Positions 1-8,576 of a stretch of DNA of 51,535 bases are shown here, in pieces. Numbering within the stretch: position 1 is the first letter of the stretch; each line of letters starts with the position of its first letter. A model generated the notes under the pieces. That model was not told the origin of the DNA. It saw only the letters and a program-made list of their open reading frames with translations, and made no database searches. A program made the position numbers and the translations under genes. The stretch spans positions 1 to 51,535 of the forward strand of contig NZ_FMZS01000021.1 of NCBI RefSeq assembly GCF_900101265.1. Reading direction: 5' to 3'. This stretch comes from Massilia sp. PDC64. Lineage in GTDB: Bacteria > Pseudomonadota > Gammaproteobacteria > Burkholderiales > Burkholderiaceae_D.

Positions 1-1
1 C

Positions 2-436
2 GACAAGAAAGGCGGCTTCCAGTACATCCAGGAATACACGGGCTTCGTCTCGCCTGGCATCCTGGCCATGTTCCTGCTGGGCTTCTTCTGGAAGAAGACG
101 ACGTCCAGCGCCGCGATGTTCGCGACCGTGGGCGGCCTCGTGTTCTCGATCATCCTGAAGTTCCTGCCGACGATGATGGACCTTTCGTTCCTCGCCCCGA
201 TCGGCTTCGCGCACGACAACGGCAGCGGTGTCTACGAGATCCCGTTCCTGGACCGCATGTTCATCGTGTTCTGGCTCGTCGTCGCCGGCATGGTGCTGCT
301 CAGCACCGTGTTCGCCCGCGGCAAGGTCAAGGGCCTGATCGTCGACACGAAGCTGTTCAAGGTCGATGGCGCCTTCGCCCTCGGCTCGGCCGTCATCTGC
401 GTGGTGCTGGCCACGATCTACGGCATGTGGTGGTAA
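2..436 (+). CDS. Sodium:solute symporter (SSS family), C-terminal part
   Basis: This is the last 144 residues of an integral membrane transporter whose start lies before the window. The reading frame is open from base 2 and stops with TAA. It contains hydrophobic helices (around the motifs FVSPGILAMFLLGFFWKK, then a helix ending in LKFLP, then FIVFWLVVAGMVLLSTVF, then a final helix ending GMWW), and the pattern FxSPGILAxFLLGxFWKxxT is typical of sugar-type SSS symporters such as vSGLT. Such proteins import a sugar or related solute with Na+. The substrate cannot be told from this fragment. The gene ends 14 bases before a strong terminator, so it is probably the last gene of its transcript. 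Confidence 0.8.
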   Translation, partial: DKKGGFQYIQEYTGFVSPGILAMFLLGFFWKKTTSSAAMFATVGGLVFSIILKFLPTMMDLSFLAPIGFAHDNGSGVYEIPFLDRMFIVFWLVVAGMVLLSTVFARGKVKGLIVDTKLFKVDGAFALGSAVICVVLATIYGMWW

Positions 437-450
437 TCACCCCACCCAGG

Positions 451-480
451 AAAAAGGCAGCCTGCGGGCTGCCTTTTTTT
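451..480 (+). terminator. Rho-independent terminator, bidirectional
   Basis: A hairpin with arms GGCAGCC and GGCTGCC and a short loop is flanked by five A on the left and seven T on the right. It terminates the symporter transcript on the plus strand. Read on the minus strand it also ends in a T run, and the stop codon of the convergent hydrolase gene lies inside its T tract, so it likely serves both genes. Confidence 0.9.
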
Positions 481-1378
481 ATGCCCGCCGCAGCGCGTCC
501 CCGATGAACGCCACCACCTCGGCGCGGCACCGCCACGCTTCCCGCAGCGCATTCATGTAATAAAAACTGTGCGGCACGTCGTGCCAGACGGAGAGCGTCA
601 CGCGGTTGCCCGCCTGGCGCGCGCGTTCGACCGCCCGCCTGCTGTCGTCGAGGATGATCTCCGTGTCCGACACATGGAAGTGGATGGGCGCCAGACCGCT
701 CCAGTCGCCGAACAGCGGCGACACGTCCGGGTGGTCCGGCGCGACGCCGCCGAGGTAAGTCATCCTCACCCATGGCCAGATGTTCGGTCCCTGCATGCTG
801 TCGCGCGCGGCGTTCGCGGTGGCGGACGGACTGCCGGCCGTCAGGTCGATCGGCGCCGACAGCAGGATGCAGCCCGCCGGCTGGGGCCAACCGTTGTCCC
901 GCGCCCGCATCAGCAGCACGACCGCCAGGTTCGCACCGGCGGAATGGCCGATCACGACGATCCTGTGCGGCGGGATGCCGGCGGCCAGCAGGCCCGCGTA
1001 GACGGCGCAGCAGTCGTCCAGGCCCGCCGGAAACGGGAACTCGGGCGCGAGCCGGTAAGGCACCAGCACGACGGGGCAGCCGGTACGGCGCGCCAGGCCG
1101 GCACAATAACGGCGATCGGCCGCCGCGGCGCGCACCGCGAAGCCGCCGCCGTGCAGATACAGGATGACGCCGTCGCGGGCCGCGTCGGGCCGCCCGATCC
1201 ATTCGACACCGACGCCGCCGACGTCGGCGACATGGACGCGCACGGGCGGCCTGCCGAGCGTTCCCAGGCGATCGATGCGCTCGTACGCGGCGCGCATGCG
1301 CGCGACCGACGGGATGTCGTTCCACAAGGGTTTCAGGCTGCGTCTCAGCCCGGCATTGACGAGGGTTCGGATCAGCAT
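479..1378 (-). CDS. Alpha/beta hydrolase, hormone-sensitive-lipase-like family
   Basis: This 299-residue protein is probably a cytoplasmic carboxylesterase or lipase. It carries the oxyanion-hole motif HGGGF near residue 76, the nucleophile elbow GHSAG near residue 144, an acid in VSDTEIILDD, and the catalytic His in DVPHSF near the C-terminus, which is the full set for the HSL (bacterial family IV) group. I see no signal peptide. Length matches the family (about 300 residues). It is transcribed away from ilvD across a 111-bp gap and converges on the symporter. The natural substrate is unknown. Confidence 0.85.
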   Translation of the reverse strand: MLIRTLVNAGLRRSLKPLWNDIPSVARMRAAYERIDRLGTLGRPPVRVHVADVGGVGVEWIGRPDAARDGVILYLHGGGFAVRAAAADRRYCAGLARRTGCPVVLVPYRLAPEFPFPAGLDDCCAVYAGLLAAGIPPHRIVVIGHSAGANLAVVLLMRARDNGWPQPAGCILLSAPIDLTAGSPSATANAARDSMQGPNIWPWVRMTYLGGVAPDHPDVSPLFGDWSGLAPIHFHVSDTEIILDDSRRAVERARQAGNRVTLSVWHDVPHSFYYMNALREAWRCRAEVVAFIGDALRRA

Positions 1379-1489
1379 GCTTTAGTGTAATTGATATCGA
1401 TGGCGAATCACAGACTACCGAATCATATATTGGACAACTTGCCGTACCCACGGCACTCTTGGGGTTTTGCGAATTCCCGAGGAGACACC

Positions 1490-3352
1490 ATGCCCACTTA
1501 CCGTTCCCGTACCACGACCCAAGGCCGCAACATGGCGGGCGCCCGCGCCCTGTGGCGCGCGACCGGCATGAAGGACGGCGACTTCGAAAAACCGATCATC
1601 GCCGTCGTCAACTCGTTCACGCAGTTCGTGCCGGGCCACGTGCACCTGAAGGACCTGGGCCAGCTGGTCGCGCGCGAGATCGAGGCGGCGGGCGGCGTCG
1701 CCAAGGAATTCAACACCATCGCCGTCGACGACGGCATCGCGATGGGCCACGGCGGCATGCTGTACTCGCTGCCGTCGCGCGACCTGATCGCCGACTCCGT
1801 CGAATACATGGTCAACGCCCACTGCGCCGACGCGATGGTCTGCATCTCGAACTGCGACAAGATCACCCCGGGCATGCTGATGGCCGCCATGCGCATCAAC
1901 ATCCCGACCGTGTTCGTGTCGGGCGGCCCGATGGAAGCGGGCAAGGTGCTCAAGGTCGTCAACAACGACAAGAAGATCATCAAGCTGGACCTCGTCGACG
2001 CGATGATCCAGGCCGGCGACTCCAACATCTCCGACGCCGACGTGGCCGAAGTCGAACGCTCCGCCTGCCCCACCTGCGGTTCCTGCTCCGGCATGTTCAC
2101 GGCGAACTCGATGAACTGCCTGACCGAGGCGCTGGGCCTGTCGCTGCCGGGTAACGGCACCATCGTCGCCACCCACGCCGACCGCAAGGAGCTGTTCCTG
2201 CGCGCCGGCCGCCTGATCGTCGACCTGGCCAAGCGCCACTACGAAGGCGACGACTACAGCATCCTCCCGCGCAGCATCGCCACCAAGGCCGCGTTCGAGA
2301 ATGCGATGGCGCTGGACGTGTCGATGGGCGGCTCCACCAACACCGTGCTGCACCTGCTGGCCGCGGCGCACGAAGCGGGCGTGGAATTCACGATGGCCGA
2401 CATCGACCGCATCTCGCGCAACGTGCCCTGCCTGTGCAAGGTCGCGCCGATGACGAACAAGTACCACATCGAAGACGTGCACCGCGCTGGCGGCATCGTC
2501 GCCATCCTCGGCGAACTGGCGCGCGCGGGCCTGCTGGACACGTCGCTGCCGACCGTCCACTCCCCCACACTGGGCGACGCGATCGAAAAATACGACATCA
2601 AGCGCAGCGACGACCAGGCCGTGCACACGCTGTTCCGCGCGGCGCCGGGCGGCGTGCCCACGCAGGTCGCGTTCTCGCAGGCCGAGCGCTTCGAGACCGC
2701 CGACCTGGATCGCGCCGAGGGCTGCATCCGCGACCGCGCGCACGCGTACTCGCAGGACGGCGGCCTCGCGGTCCTGTACGGGAACATCGCGGAAAAAGGC
2801 TGCATCGTCAAGACGGCCGGCGTGGACGAAAGCATCCTGAAGTTTTCCGGCAAGGCGCGCGTGTTCGAAAGCCAGGACGCGGCCGTCGAGGGCATCCTCG
2901 GCGATACGGTCCACGCGGGCGACGTCGTGATCATCCGCTACGAAGGCCCGAAAGGCGGTCCGGGCATGCAGGAGATGCTGTACCCGACGTCGTACATCAA
3001 GTCGAAAGGCCTGGGCAAGGCGTGCGCGCTGTTCACGGACGGCCGCTTCTCGGGCGGTTCGTCGGGCCTCGTGATCGGCCACGCGTCGCCGGAAGCGGCG
3101 GAAGGCGGCGCGATCGGCCTCGTCGAGGAAGGCGACATGATCGACATCGACATCCCGAACCGCACCATCAACCTGCGCGTGACGGCCGAGGAAATGGCGC
3201 ACCGCCGCGCGGCGATGGAAGCGCGCGGTGACGCCGCGTGGCAACCGGTCAACCGCGAGCGTGCCGTGTCGCAGGCACTGCGCGCCTACGCGGCCCTGAC
3301 CACGTCGGCCGATCGCGGCGCCGTGCGCGACCTGTCGCAGCTGAAGCGCTGA
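1490..3352 (+). CDS. ilvD: Dihydroxy-acid dehydratase
   Basis: This 620-residue enzyme dehydrates 2,3-dihydroxy-isovalerate and 2,3-dihydroxy-3-methylvalerate to the 2-oxo acids, the third common step of valine, leucine and isoleucine synthesis. Family marks are clear: the Fe-S ligand regions SNCDKITPGM and CPTCGSCSGMFTANSMNCL, the metal site VDDGIAMGHGGM, and the C-terminal GRFSGGSSGLVIGHASPEA region with the catalytic serine. The start is set at the ATG preceded by CGAGGAGA, giving MPTYRSRTTTQGRNMAGAR as in the long IlvD form; the open frame runs 33 codons further upstream but those residues are not family-like. It stands alone here, without ilvBN or ilvC. Confidence 0.97.
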   Translation: MPTYRSRTTTQGRNMAGARALWRATGMKDGDFEKPIIAVVNSFTQFVPGHVHLKDLGQLVAREIEAAGGVAKEFNTIAVDDGIAMGHGGMLYSLPSRDLIADSVEYMVNAHCADAMVCISNCDKITPGMLMAAMRINIPTVFVSGGPMEAGKVLKVVNNDKKIIKLDLVDAMIQAGDSNISDADVAEVERSACPTCGSCSGMFTANSMNCLTEALGLSLPGNGTIVATHADRKELFLRAGRLIVDLAKRHYEGDDYSILPRSIATKAAFENAMALDVSMGGSTNTVLHLLAAAHEAGVEFTMADIDRISRNVPCLCKVAPMTNKYHIEDVHRAGGIVAILGELARAGLLDTSLPTVHSPTLGDAIEKYDIKRSDDQAVHTLFRAAPGGVPTQVAFSQAERFETADLDRAEGCIRDRAHAYSQDGGLAVLYGNIAEKGCIVKTAGVDESILKFSGKARVFESQDAAVEGILGDTVHAGDVVIIRYEGPKGGPGMQEMLYPTSYIKSKGLGKACALFTDGRFSGGSSGLVIGHASPEAAEGGAIGLVEEGDMIDIDIPNRTINLRVTAEEMAHRRAAMEARGDAAWQPVNRERAVSQALRAYAALTTSADRGAVRDLSQLKR

Positions 3353-3461
3353 CCTCCGGGTGCGCCGCCGCGGCGGCGCTACCCGGCAGCCTCACGAACT
3401 TGGCCGCGATGCTGGCCGCGATGGCCAGCCCACCCAATGTTGCGAGCAGTGCATGCAGCAT
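3249..3461 (-). CDS. Possible small membrane protein downstream of the TauE gene
   Basis: An ATG follows the TauE stop by seven bases with a good ribosome site (GAGGACACCATG). The 70-residue product begins with a hydrophobic stretch, MLHALLATLGGLAIAASIAA, followed by a basic, low-complexity tail. The last third lies antisense to the 3' end of ilvD, so the frame there could be open by chance in GC-rich DNA. I do not recognise a family. The evidence is the spacing, the ribosome site and the N-terminal helix only. Confidence 0.35.
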   Translation of the reverse strand: MLHALLATLGGLAIAASIAAKFVRLPGSAAAAAHPEVSASAATGRARRRDRPTWSGPRRRAVPATRHARG

Positions 3462-3468
3462 GGTGTCC

Positions 3469-4221
3469 TCACACGAAATAGGTTTTCACGAAAAAGGCGA
3501 ACGTGATGGCGGTCGTCGCGCACAGCGTGACGGCACGGATCGCACCCGGCGGCGCCCGCCGTCCGAGGTGCGCGCCGCCGTATCCCCCCAGGACAGCGCC
3601 CGCCAGCATGGCCAGCGTTTCCGGCCACCGCACCGCGCCGGCCGCGATGAACGCGAGGACCGCCACCGTGTTCGCCGCGCTGACCAGCAGGGTGCGCGGC
3701 GCATTCAGCAGCTTCAGGTCGCGGTTGTCGAGCAGGCCCCACATCGCGATCATCATGATCCCCACCGCCCCGCCGAAATAGCCGCCGTAGACGCCCAGCG
3801 CGAACTGGACCGCCAGCACCGCGCGCGCGTGGATGCGCCAGCGCGCGCGCAGCGCTTCGCCGATGCGCCGTCCGAACGCGAGCGCGATGGTGGCCACCAG
3901 CAACAGCCACGGCAGCACGAACGTGAACGCGGCAGATGGCGTCCGCAACAACAGCACGGCGCCCACGAGGCCGCCGCACAGGGTCGTCAGCAGCAAGGCC
4001 CGCAACGGGACGGGGCCGACCGGGCCCAGGCCGTCGCGGTAGGCCCAGGCACTGGCCAAACCTCCGGGGAATAGTGCGACCGTACTCGACGTATTCGCCT
4101 GCACCGGAGGCACGCCAGCCGCGATCAGCGCCGGCAGGCTGACGAACGAACCACCGCCCGCCAGCGCATTCATCGCACCGGCCACCATGCCTGCCGCAAA
4201 CGTGGGAATCATTGTGTTCAT
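3469..4221 (-). CDS. Sulfite exporter TauE/SafE family transporter
   Basis: This 250-residue integral membrane protein has about eight hydrophobic segments. The N-terminal signature AGMVAGAMNALAGGGSFVSLPALI and the second-half repeat QFALGVYGGYFGGAVGIMMIA are characteristic of the TauE/SafE (DUF81) family, which is built of two related halves. Members export sulfite, sulfoacetate or other organic anions, or remain uncharacterised, and the substrate here is unknown. A short open frame follows immediately downstream, possibly co-transcribed. Upstream is a 355-bp AT-rich gap shared with the divergent chemosensory operon. Confidence 0.88.
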   Translation of the reverse strand: MNTMIPTFAAGMVAGAMNALAGGGSFVSLPALIAAGVPPVQANTSSTVALFPGGLASAWAYRDGLGPVGPVPLRALLLTTLCGGLVGAVLLLRTPSAAFTFVLPWLLLVATIALAFGRRIGEALRARWRIHARAVLAVQFALGVYGGYFGGAVGIMMIAMWGLLDNRDLKLLNAPRTLLVSAANTVAVLAFIAAGAVRWPETLAMLAGAVLGGYGGAHLGRRAPPGAIRAVTLCATTAITFAFFVKTYFV

Positions 4222-4576
4222 GTCACGATGGTAGTCGGCCGGTGGGGGTCCCGCAATCCGGCAATTCCGGCATCACACTTCGGCCGATCCGAAGGCATCG
4301 TAGAGGCCCGATCGACACATTTGTTAAATAGCCAAACGACAACAGCATAGACCCCAATGCGTTATCAATCCTGCATTTCTTCCCAGTTGGCAAAAAATCT
4401 CTTTTGCAACAACATGTTATTGCTCATCTAACGATGTGTTGTTTTAGCCGTCGCCCCGACACATTTTCCACACGAAAAGCTTGCGCAGCGGCAATTTGAT
4501 CTGACATGATCAGCACCCGTACAGTCCGCAAAAACCGTACATACCGAATCCTGACAGACTGCCAACGGAGCGCCGC
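4222..4576. promoter_or_regulatory. AT-rich divergent intergenic region before the chemosensory operon
   Basis: This 355-bp gap is much richer in A and T than its surroundings and must hold the promoters of the TauE gene and the chemosensory operon. I see a hairpin-like repeat CTTCGG/CCGAAG at 4278-4294, an 18-base imperfect palindrome GCAACAACATGTTATTGC at 4406-4423, and TGATC/GATCA arms at 4497-4512. I found no convincing sigma28 flagellar promoter (TAAA followed by GCCGATAA) and no near-consensus sigma70 pair. I see no gene in it. Confidence 0.5.
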
Positions 4577-5683
4577 GTGCCGCGACTACGTCCCCTGCAA
4601 ACCCCTTCTCCGCTGATCGTGGCCGTGGCCGCGGCCTGCGTCATCGTTCCGCTCGCCGGCTGGCAGTGGCATGGCTGGCTGTTCGCCGCCCTCCTGCTCG
4701 CCGGCGGCGCGTTCGCCGCCCTGCGTCCCACGGCGCCGCGCGCCAACGAATCCGCCGGCGACGATGCCGCCGGCCGGCACGCGTTCTGCACCGAGGTCGC
4801 GGACGTGTGGACGTCCCACATCGACGCGTCGCGCGACCAGATGGAAACGGCCGTCGTGGCGCTCGTCGAGCGCTTCTCCGGCATCGTCACCCGGCTCGGC
4901 CAGGCGCTGGACGCGTCCGGCACCGCGCGCGGCGGCGACAGCATCGTCGACGCGTTCGCGGCCAGCGAGAAGGAATTGCGCTCGCTGCTGGACATGCTGG
5001 CCGGCGCCGCCGCCAGCAAGCAGCAGATGCTGCAAAAGATCGAAGGCCTGCAGGAAGTCACGGCCACCTTGCAGACGATGGCGGCGGACGTCGCCAGCAT
5101 CGCATGGCAGACGAACCTGCTCGCGCTGAACGCCGCCATCGAGGCGGCGCGCGCGGGCGAGGCGGGACGCGGCTTTGCCGTCGTCGCGAACGAAGTGCGC
5201 ATGCTGTCGAACCGCTCCGCCGACGCGGGCAAGCACATCGCCGAACAGGTCGGCCGCATCAGCACCGCCATCGACGTCACGTGCCGCGCCGCCGGCGAAT
5301 CGATGCGCGAAGAGACGCGCGCCGTGCAGGCGTCCGAACAGATGATCGGCAACGTGCTCGGCTCGCTGCGCGGCGTCACCGACGCCCTCGTGGCGTCGTC
5401 CGACCTGCTGCAGCGCGAGAGCGCCGGCATCCAGGCCGAAGTGGGCGACGCGATCGTGCAGCTGCAGTTCCAGGACCGCGTCAGCCAGATCCTGTCGCAC
5501 GTCCGCGAAAACATCGCGCGCCTGCCGTCCTGGCTGGACGAACAGCCACAGGAAGGCAGCCTGGACGCCCGCAGCCTGCTGGCCGAACTCGAAAGCACCT
5601 ATGCGATGGCGGAGGAACGCACGCTCCACAAGAGCACCGCGAAACCCGCGCCGCAGCAGGCGGAAGAAATTACGTTTTTCTAA
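4577..5683 (+). CDS. Short methyl-accepting chemotaxis-type receptor without sensory domain
   Basis: This 368-residue protein opens the chemosensory operon. It starts at a GTG preceded by ACGGAG. Two closely spaced hydrophobic segments (around residues 12-50) are followed directly by a cytoplasmic coiled-coil region with the receptor hairpin tip, IAWQTNLLALNAAIEAARAGEAGRGFAVVANEVRMLS. There is no periplasmic ligand domain and no obvious HAMP domain between the membrane and the signalling region. A segment VQLQFQDRVSQILSHVREN after the hairpin and the C-terminal EEITFF are typical of small receptor-like proteins encoded next to a single-domain response regulator. It may report an internal or membrane state to CheA. 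Confidence 0.85.
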   Translation: MPRLRPLQTPSPLIVAVAAACVIVPLAGWQWHGWLFAALLLAGGAFAALRPTAPRANESAGDDAAGRHAFCTEVADVWTSHIDASRDQMETAVVALVERFSGIVTRLGQALDASGTARGGDSIVDAFAASEKELRSLLDMLAGAAASKQQMLQKIEGLQEVTATLQTMAADVASIAWQTNLLALNAAIEAARAGEAGRGFAVVANEVRMLSNRSADAGKHIAEQVGRISTAIDVTCRAAGESMREETRAVQASEQMIGNVLGSLRGVTDALVASSDLLQRESAGIQAEVGDAIVQLQFQDRVSQILSHVRENIARLPSWLDEQPQEGSLDARSLLAELESTYAMAEERTLHKSTAKPAPQQAEEITFF

Positions 5684-5697
5684 TCCAGGAGATACCC

Positions 5698-6066
5698 ATG
5701 GCAAAAACCATCATGGTCGTGGACGACTCGATCTCGATCCGCCAGGTCGTCGGCATCGCACTCAAGCAGGCCGGCTATGACGTCATCGAAGGCGTCGACG
5801 GCAAGGACGCGCTGGCCAAGCTGACGGGCCAGAAGGTCAACCTGATCATCAGCGACGTCAACATGCCCAACATGGACGGCATCTCGTTCGTGCGCGAGCT
5901 GAAGACCCGGCCCGCCTACAAGTTCACGCCGGTCCTGATGCTGACCACCGAATCGCAGGAAGACAAGAAGGAACAGGGCAAGGCCGCCGGCGCGAAGGCG
6001 TGGATGGTCAAGCCGTTCAAGCCGGAAGCCCTCGTGGCGGCCGTGCAGAAACTGACCCTGGGCTGA
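5698..6066 (+). CDS. cheY: CheY-like response regulator
   Basis: This 122-residue single-domain receiver starts 15 bases after the short receptor with ribosome site CAGGAGA. It has the acidic pair at residues 9-10 (VVDDS), the phospho-acceptor Asp53 in IISDVNMPNMDG, the switch Thr in MLTTES, and the conserved Lys in MVKPFKPEAL. It lacks an output domain, so it probably acts by protein contact, at a flagellar motor or other effector, or as a phosphate sink for the CheA encoded downstream. The short linker to the first receptor suggests they work together. Confidence 0.93.
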   Translation: MAKTIMVVDDSISIRQVVGIALKQAGYDVIEGVDGKDALAKLTGQKVNLIISDVNMPNMDGISFVRELKTRPAYKFTPVLMLTTESQEDKKEQGKAAGAKAWMVKPFKPEALVAAVQKLTLG

Positions 6067-6104
6067 TCCCTCGCCGGCGCTGGCCGGCACATTCCGGAGC
6101 AATG

Positions 6105-6416
6105 ATGAGTATTGGCGAAACGAGCCAAGGGGCCGCTGCATGCCTGGCGGTCGAAGGCGAGATGACGATCTACCGGGCGGCGGAGCTGCATCCCGTGCTG
6201 CTGGACGCCGTGCGCACCCACGACGCGCCCGCGCTCGACCTGTCCGACGTGACGGAATTCGACTGCGCCGGCATGCAGCTGCTGCTCGTGGCGCGGCGTG
6301 AAGCGCAGCGCCTCGGCAAGCACCTCATGCTGCAGGGCGCCAGCCCGGCCGTGCGCGACGCGTTCGCGCTGCTCGGCATGACGGACGACGGCGAACCCGC
6401 AGGAGATGTGCAATGA
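6105..6416 (+). CDS. STAS-domain protein
   Basis: This 103-residue protein is a single STAS domain (anti-anti-sigma fold): an N-terminal strand region around LAVEGEMTIYRAAELH and the core ALDLSDVTEFDCAGMQLLLVARREAQ. Two ATG codons lie in tandem (6102 and 6105); the second has the better distance to GGAG at 6096-6099. In SpoIIAA-like switches the phosphorylated serine lies in a D-S-x-G motif, whereas here the motif is D-C-A-G, so serine phosphorylation at this place is not possible. It overlaps cheA by ATGA, implying translational coupling and a role as accessory of this chemosensory system. Confidence 0.85.
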   Translation: MSIGETSQGAAACLAVEGEMTIYRAAELHPVLLDAVRTHDAPALDLSDVTEFDCAGMQLLLVARREAQRLGKHLMLQGASPAVRDAFALLGMTDDGEPAGDVQ

Positions 6417-8551
6417 GCATCGACATCGACCAGGTGACGTACACCTTCATCGCCGAGAGCCGCGAGCTGCTGGAGCAGATGGAAACCGCGCTGCTCGCCG
6501 TCACGCGCGACGGCCTCGATGCCGTCAACGCGATCTTCCGCGCGGCGCACACGATCAAGGGATCGGCCGGCATGTTCGGCCTCGACCCCGTCGTCGAATT
6601 CACCCACGTGGCCGAGAGCGTCCTTGACAAGGTGCGCGACGGCGCCATACCCATCGGCGACGAACTCGTGGCATTGCTGCTCGCGTGCCGCGACCACATC
6701 GGCGCGCTCGTCGACGCGGTGGAAAGCGGCACGCTGGACGATGCCGGCCTCGCCGCGGCCGGCGCGCCGCTCGTCGCGCAACTGCAGGCCTACCTGGACG
6801 GCGGCGCCGCACCGGCGGCCGCCGCCACGGCCCCGGCATCCGGCTGCGCCGAAGGGACGGACGGCGCGGCCGGCCACTGGCACATCTCGCTGCGCTTCGG
6901 TCGCGACGTGCTGCGCAACGGCATGGACCCGCTGTCGTTCATCCGCTACCTGGGCCAGCTGGGCACCATCACGGGCATCGCGACGATCGCCGACGACCTG
7001 CCGGCGCTGGACGAATTCGACCCGGAATCGTGCTACCTCGGCTTCGAGATCGGTTTCCACAGCACGGCCGACAAGGCCACGATCGACGGCGTGTTCGACT
7101 TCGTGCGCGACGACTGCGCGATCCGCATCCTGCCGCCCGAGAACCGCATCGCCGAATATCTCGCCTGGCTGGACGAGGCGCCCGCACAGCGCGAACGCCT
7201 GGGCCAGATGCTCGTCCGCTGCGGCAGCATCACGGTGCACGAGCTGGAACAGGCACTGGCGGCCCAGGCGGCCAGCATCCCGCCGGCACAGCCGATCGGC
7301 GCCATCCTCGTCGAACAGGGCGCCGTGCACGCTCCCGTCGTCGAGGCGGCCCTGGCAAAGCAGCGCCAGGCGCCGGACGCCCCGCGGCAGCAGCAGGAAA
7401 GCCGTTCCGTGCGCGTGGATGCGGACAAGCTGGACCGCCTCATCAACCTCGTGGGCGAATTGATCATCGCGGGCGCGGGCGCCAACCTGATCGCGCGCCG
7501 CACGCAGATTCCCGAACTGCTGGAATGCACGTCGACCCTGTCCAGCCTCGTGGAAGAAGTGCGCGACAGCGCGCTGCAGCTGCGCATGGTGAAAATCGGC
7601 GCCACGTTCAACCGCTTCCAGCGCGTCGTGCACGACGTGGCGCGCGAACTCGGCAAGGACATCCGCCTGGACGTCAGCGGCGAGGACGCGGAGCTGGACA
7701 AGACCGTCGTCGAAAAGATCGGCGACCCGCTCACGCACCTCGTGCGCAATGCGATGGACCACGGCATCGAGCCGGCCGACGTGCGCGCCGCGCGCGGCAA
7801 GCCGGCCCAGGGCACCGTCGCCCTGAACGCCTACCACGACTCCGGCAGCATCGTGATCGAAGTGTCGGACGACGGCGGCGGCCTGAAACGGGACCGCATC
7901 CTCGCCAAGGCTGTCGAGCGGGGCCTCGTGGAGCCGGGCCGCACGCTCACGGACAAGGAAATCTTCAACCTGATCTTCGAACCGGGCTTCTCGACGGCGG
8001 AACAGGTGACGAATTTGTCCGGCCGCGGCGTGGGCATGGACGTCGTCAAGCGCAACATCGTCGCCCTGCGCGGCAGCGTGGACATCGCCAGCACCGAGGG
8101 ACAGGGCACCACCGTTACCGTGCGCCTGCCCCTGACGCTGGCGATCATCAACGGCTTCCAGGTCGGCGTCGGCAAGTCCGTGTTCGTGATCCCGATGGAC
8201 ATGGTCGAGGAATGCATCGAATTCGTCGAACAGCCCGGCTGCGACTGGGTCGACCTGCGCGGACAGCCCCTGCCCTTCGTACGCCTGCGCGAACGCTTCC
8301 GCATCGACGGCGTGCCGGCACGGCGCCGCAGCATCGTCGTCGTGCGCTACGGCGGCCGCAAGGCCGGCCTCGTCGTCGACAGCCTGCTGGGCGAGTTCCA
8401 GACCGTGATCAAGCCGCTGGGCAAGGTGTTCGCCGGGGCGCGCTTCCTGTCCGGTTCCTCGATCCTCGGCAACGGCGACGTGGCCCTGATCCTCGACATG
8501 GCGGCCCTGCTGGCCGGGGTCGAAAACGAAAGCCAGGCCGCGGCGGCCTGA
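6413..8551 (+). CDS. cheA: Chemotaxis histidine kinase CheA
   Basis: This 712-residue kinase autophosphorylates on His46 of its N-terminal Hpt domain (FRAAHTIKGSAGMFG) and passes phosphate to CheY and CheB. Further domains are: a P2-like region (about residues 160-245), a linker with two copies of an LGxxLVxxGxI-type repeat (about residues 262-312), the dimerisation helix VRVDADKLDRLINLVGELI, the ATPase with LTHLVRNAMDHGIE, DDGGGL and GRGVGMDVV, and a C-terminal CheW-like domain. The repeats resemble the MshEN/T2SSE_N motif. ATGA overlap with the STAS gene precedes it and the first large receptor gene follows by 25 bases. Confidence 0.96.
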   Translation: MSIDIDQVTYTFIAESRELLEQMETALLAVTRDGLDAVNAIFRAAHTIKGSAGMFGLDPVVEFTHVAESVLDKVRDGAIPIGDELVALLLACRDHIGALVDAVESGTLDDAGLAAAGAPLVAQLQAYLDGGAAPAAAATAPASGCAEGTDGAAGHWHISLRFGRDVLRNGMDPLSFIRYLGQLGTITGIATIADDLPALDEFDPESCYLGFEIGFHSTADKATIDGVFDFVRDDCAIRILPPENRIAEYLAWLDEAPAQRERLGQMLVRCGSITVHELEQALAAQAASIPPAQPIGAILVEQGAVHAPVVEAALAKQRQAPDAPRQQQESRSVRVDADKLDRLINLVGELIIAGAGANLIARRTQIPELLECTSTLSSLVEEVRDSALQLRMVKIGATFNRFQRVVHDVARELGKDIRLDVSGEDAELDKTVVEKIGDPLTHLVRNAMDHGIEPADVRAARGKPAQGTVALNAYHDSGSIVIEVSDDGGGLKRDRILAKAVERGLVEPGRTLTDKEIFNLIFEPGFSTAEQVTNLSGRGVGMDVVKRNIVALRGSVDIASTEGQGTTVTVRLPLTLAIINGFQVGVGKSVFVIPMDMVEECIEFVEQPGCDWVDLRGQPLPFVRLRERFRIDGVPARRRSIVVVRYGGRKAGLVVDSLLGEFQTVIKPLGKVFAGARFLSGSSILGNGDVALILDMAALLAGVENESQAAAA

Positions 8552-8576
8552 TATTTAACTGAAGTGGAGAGCCAAC

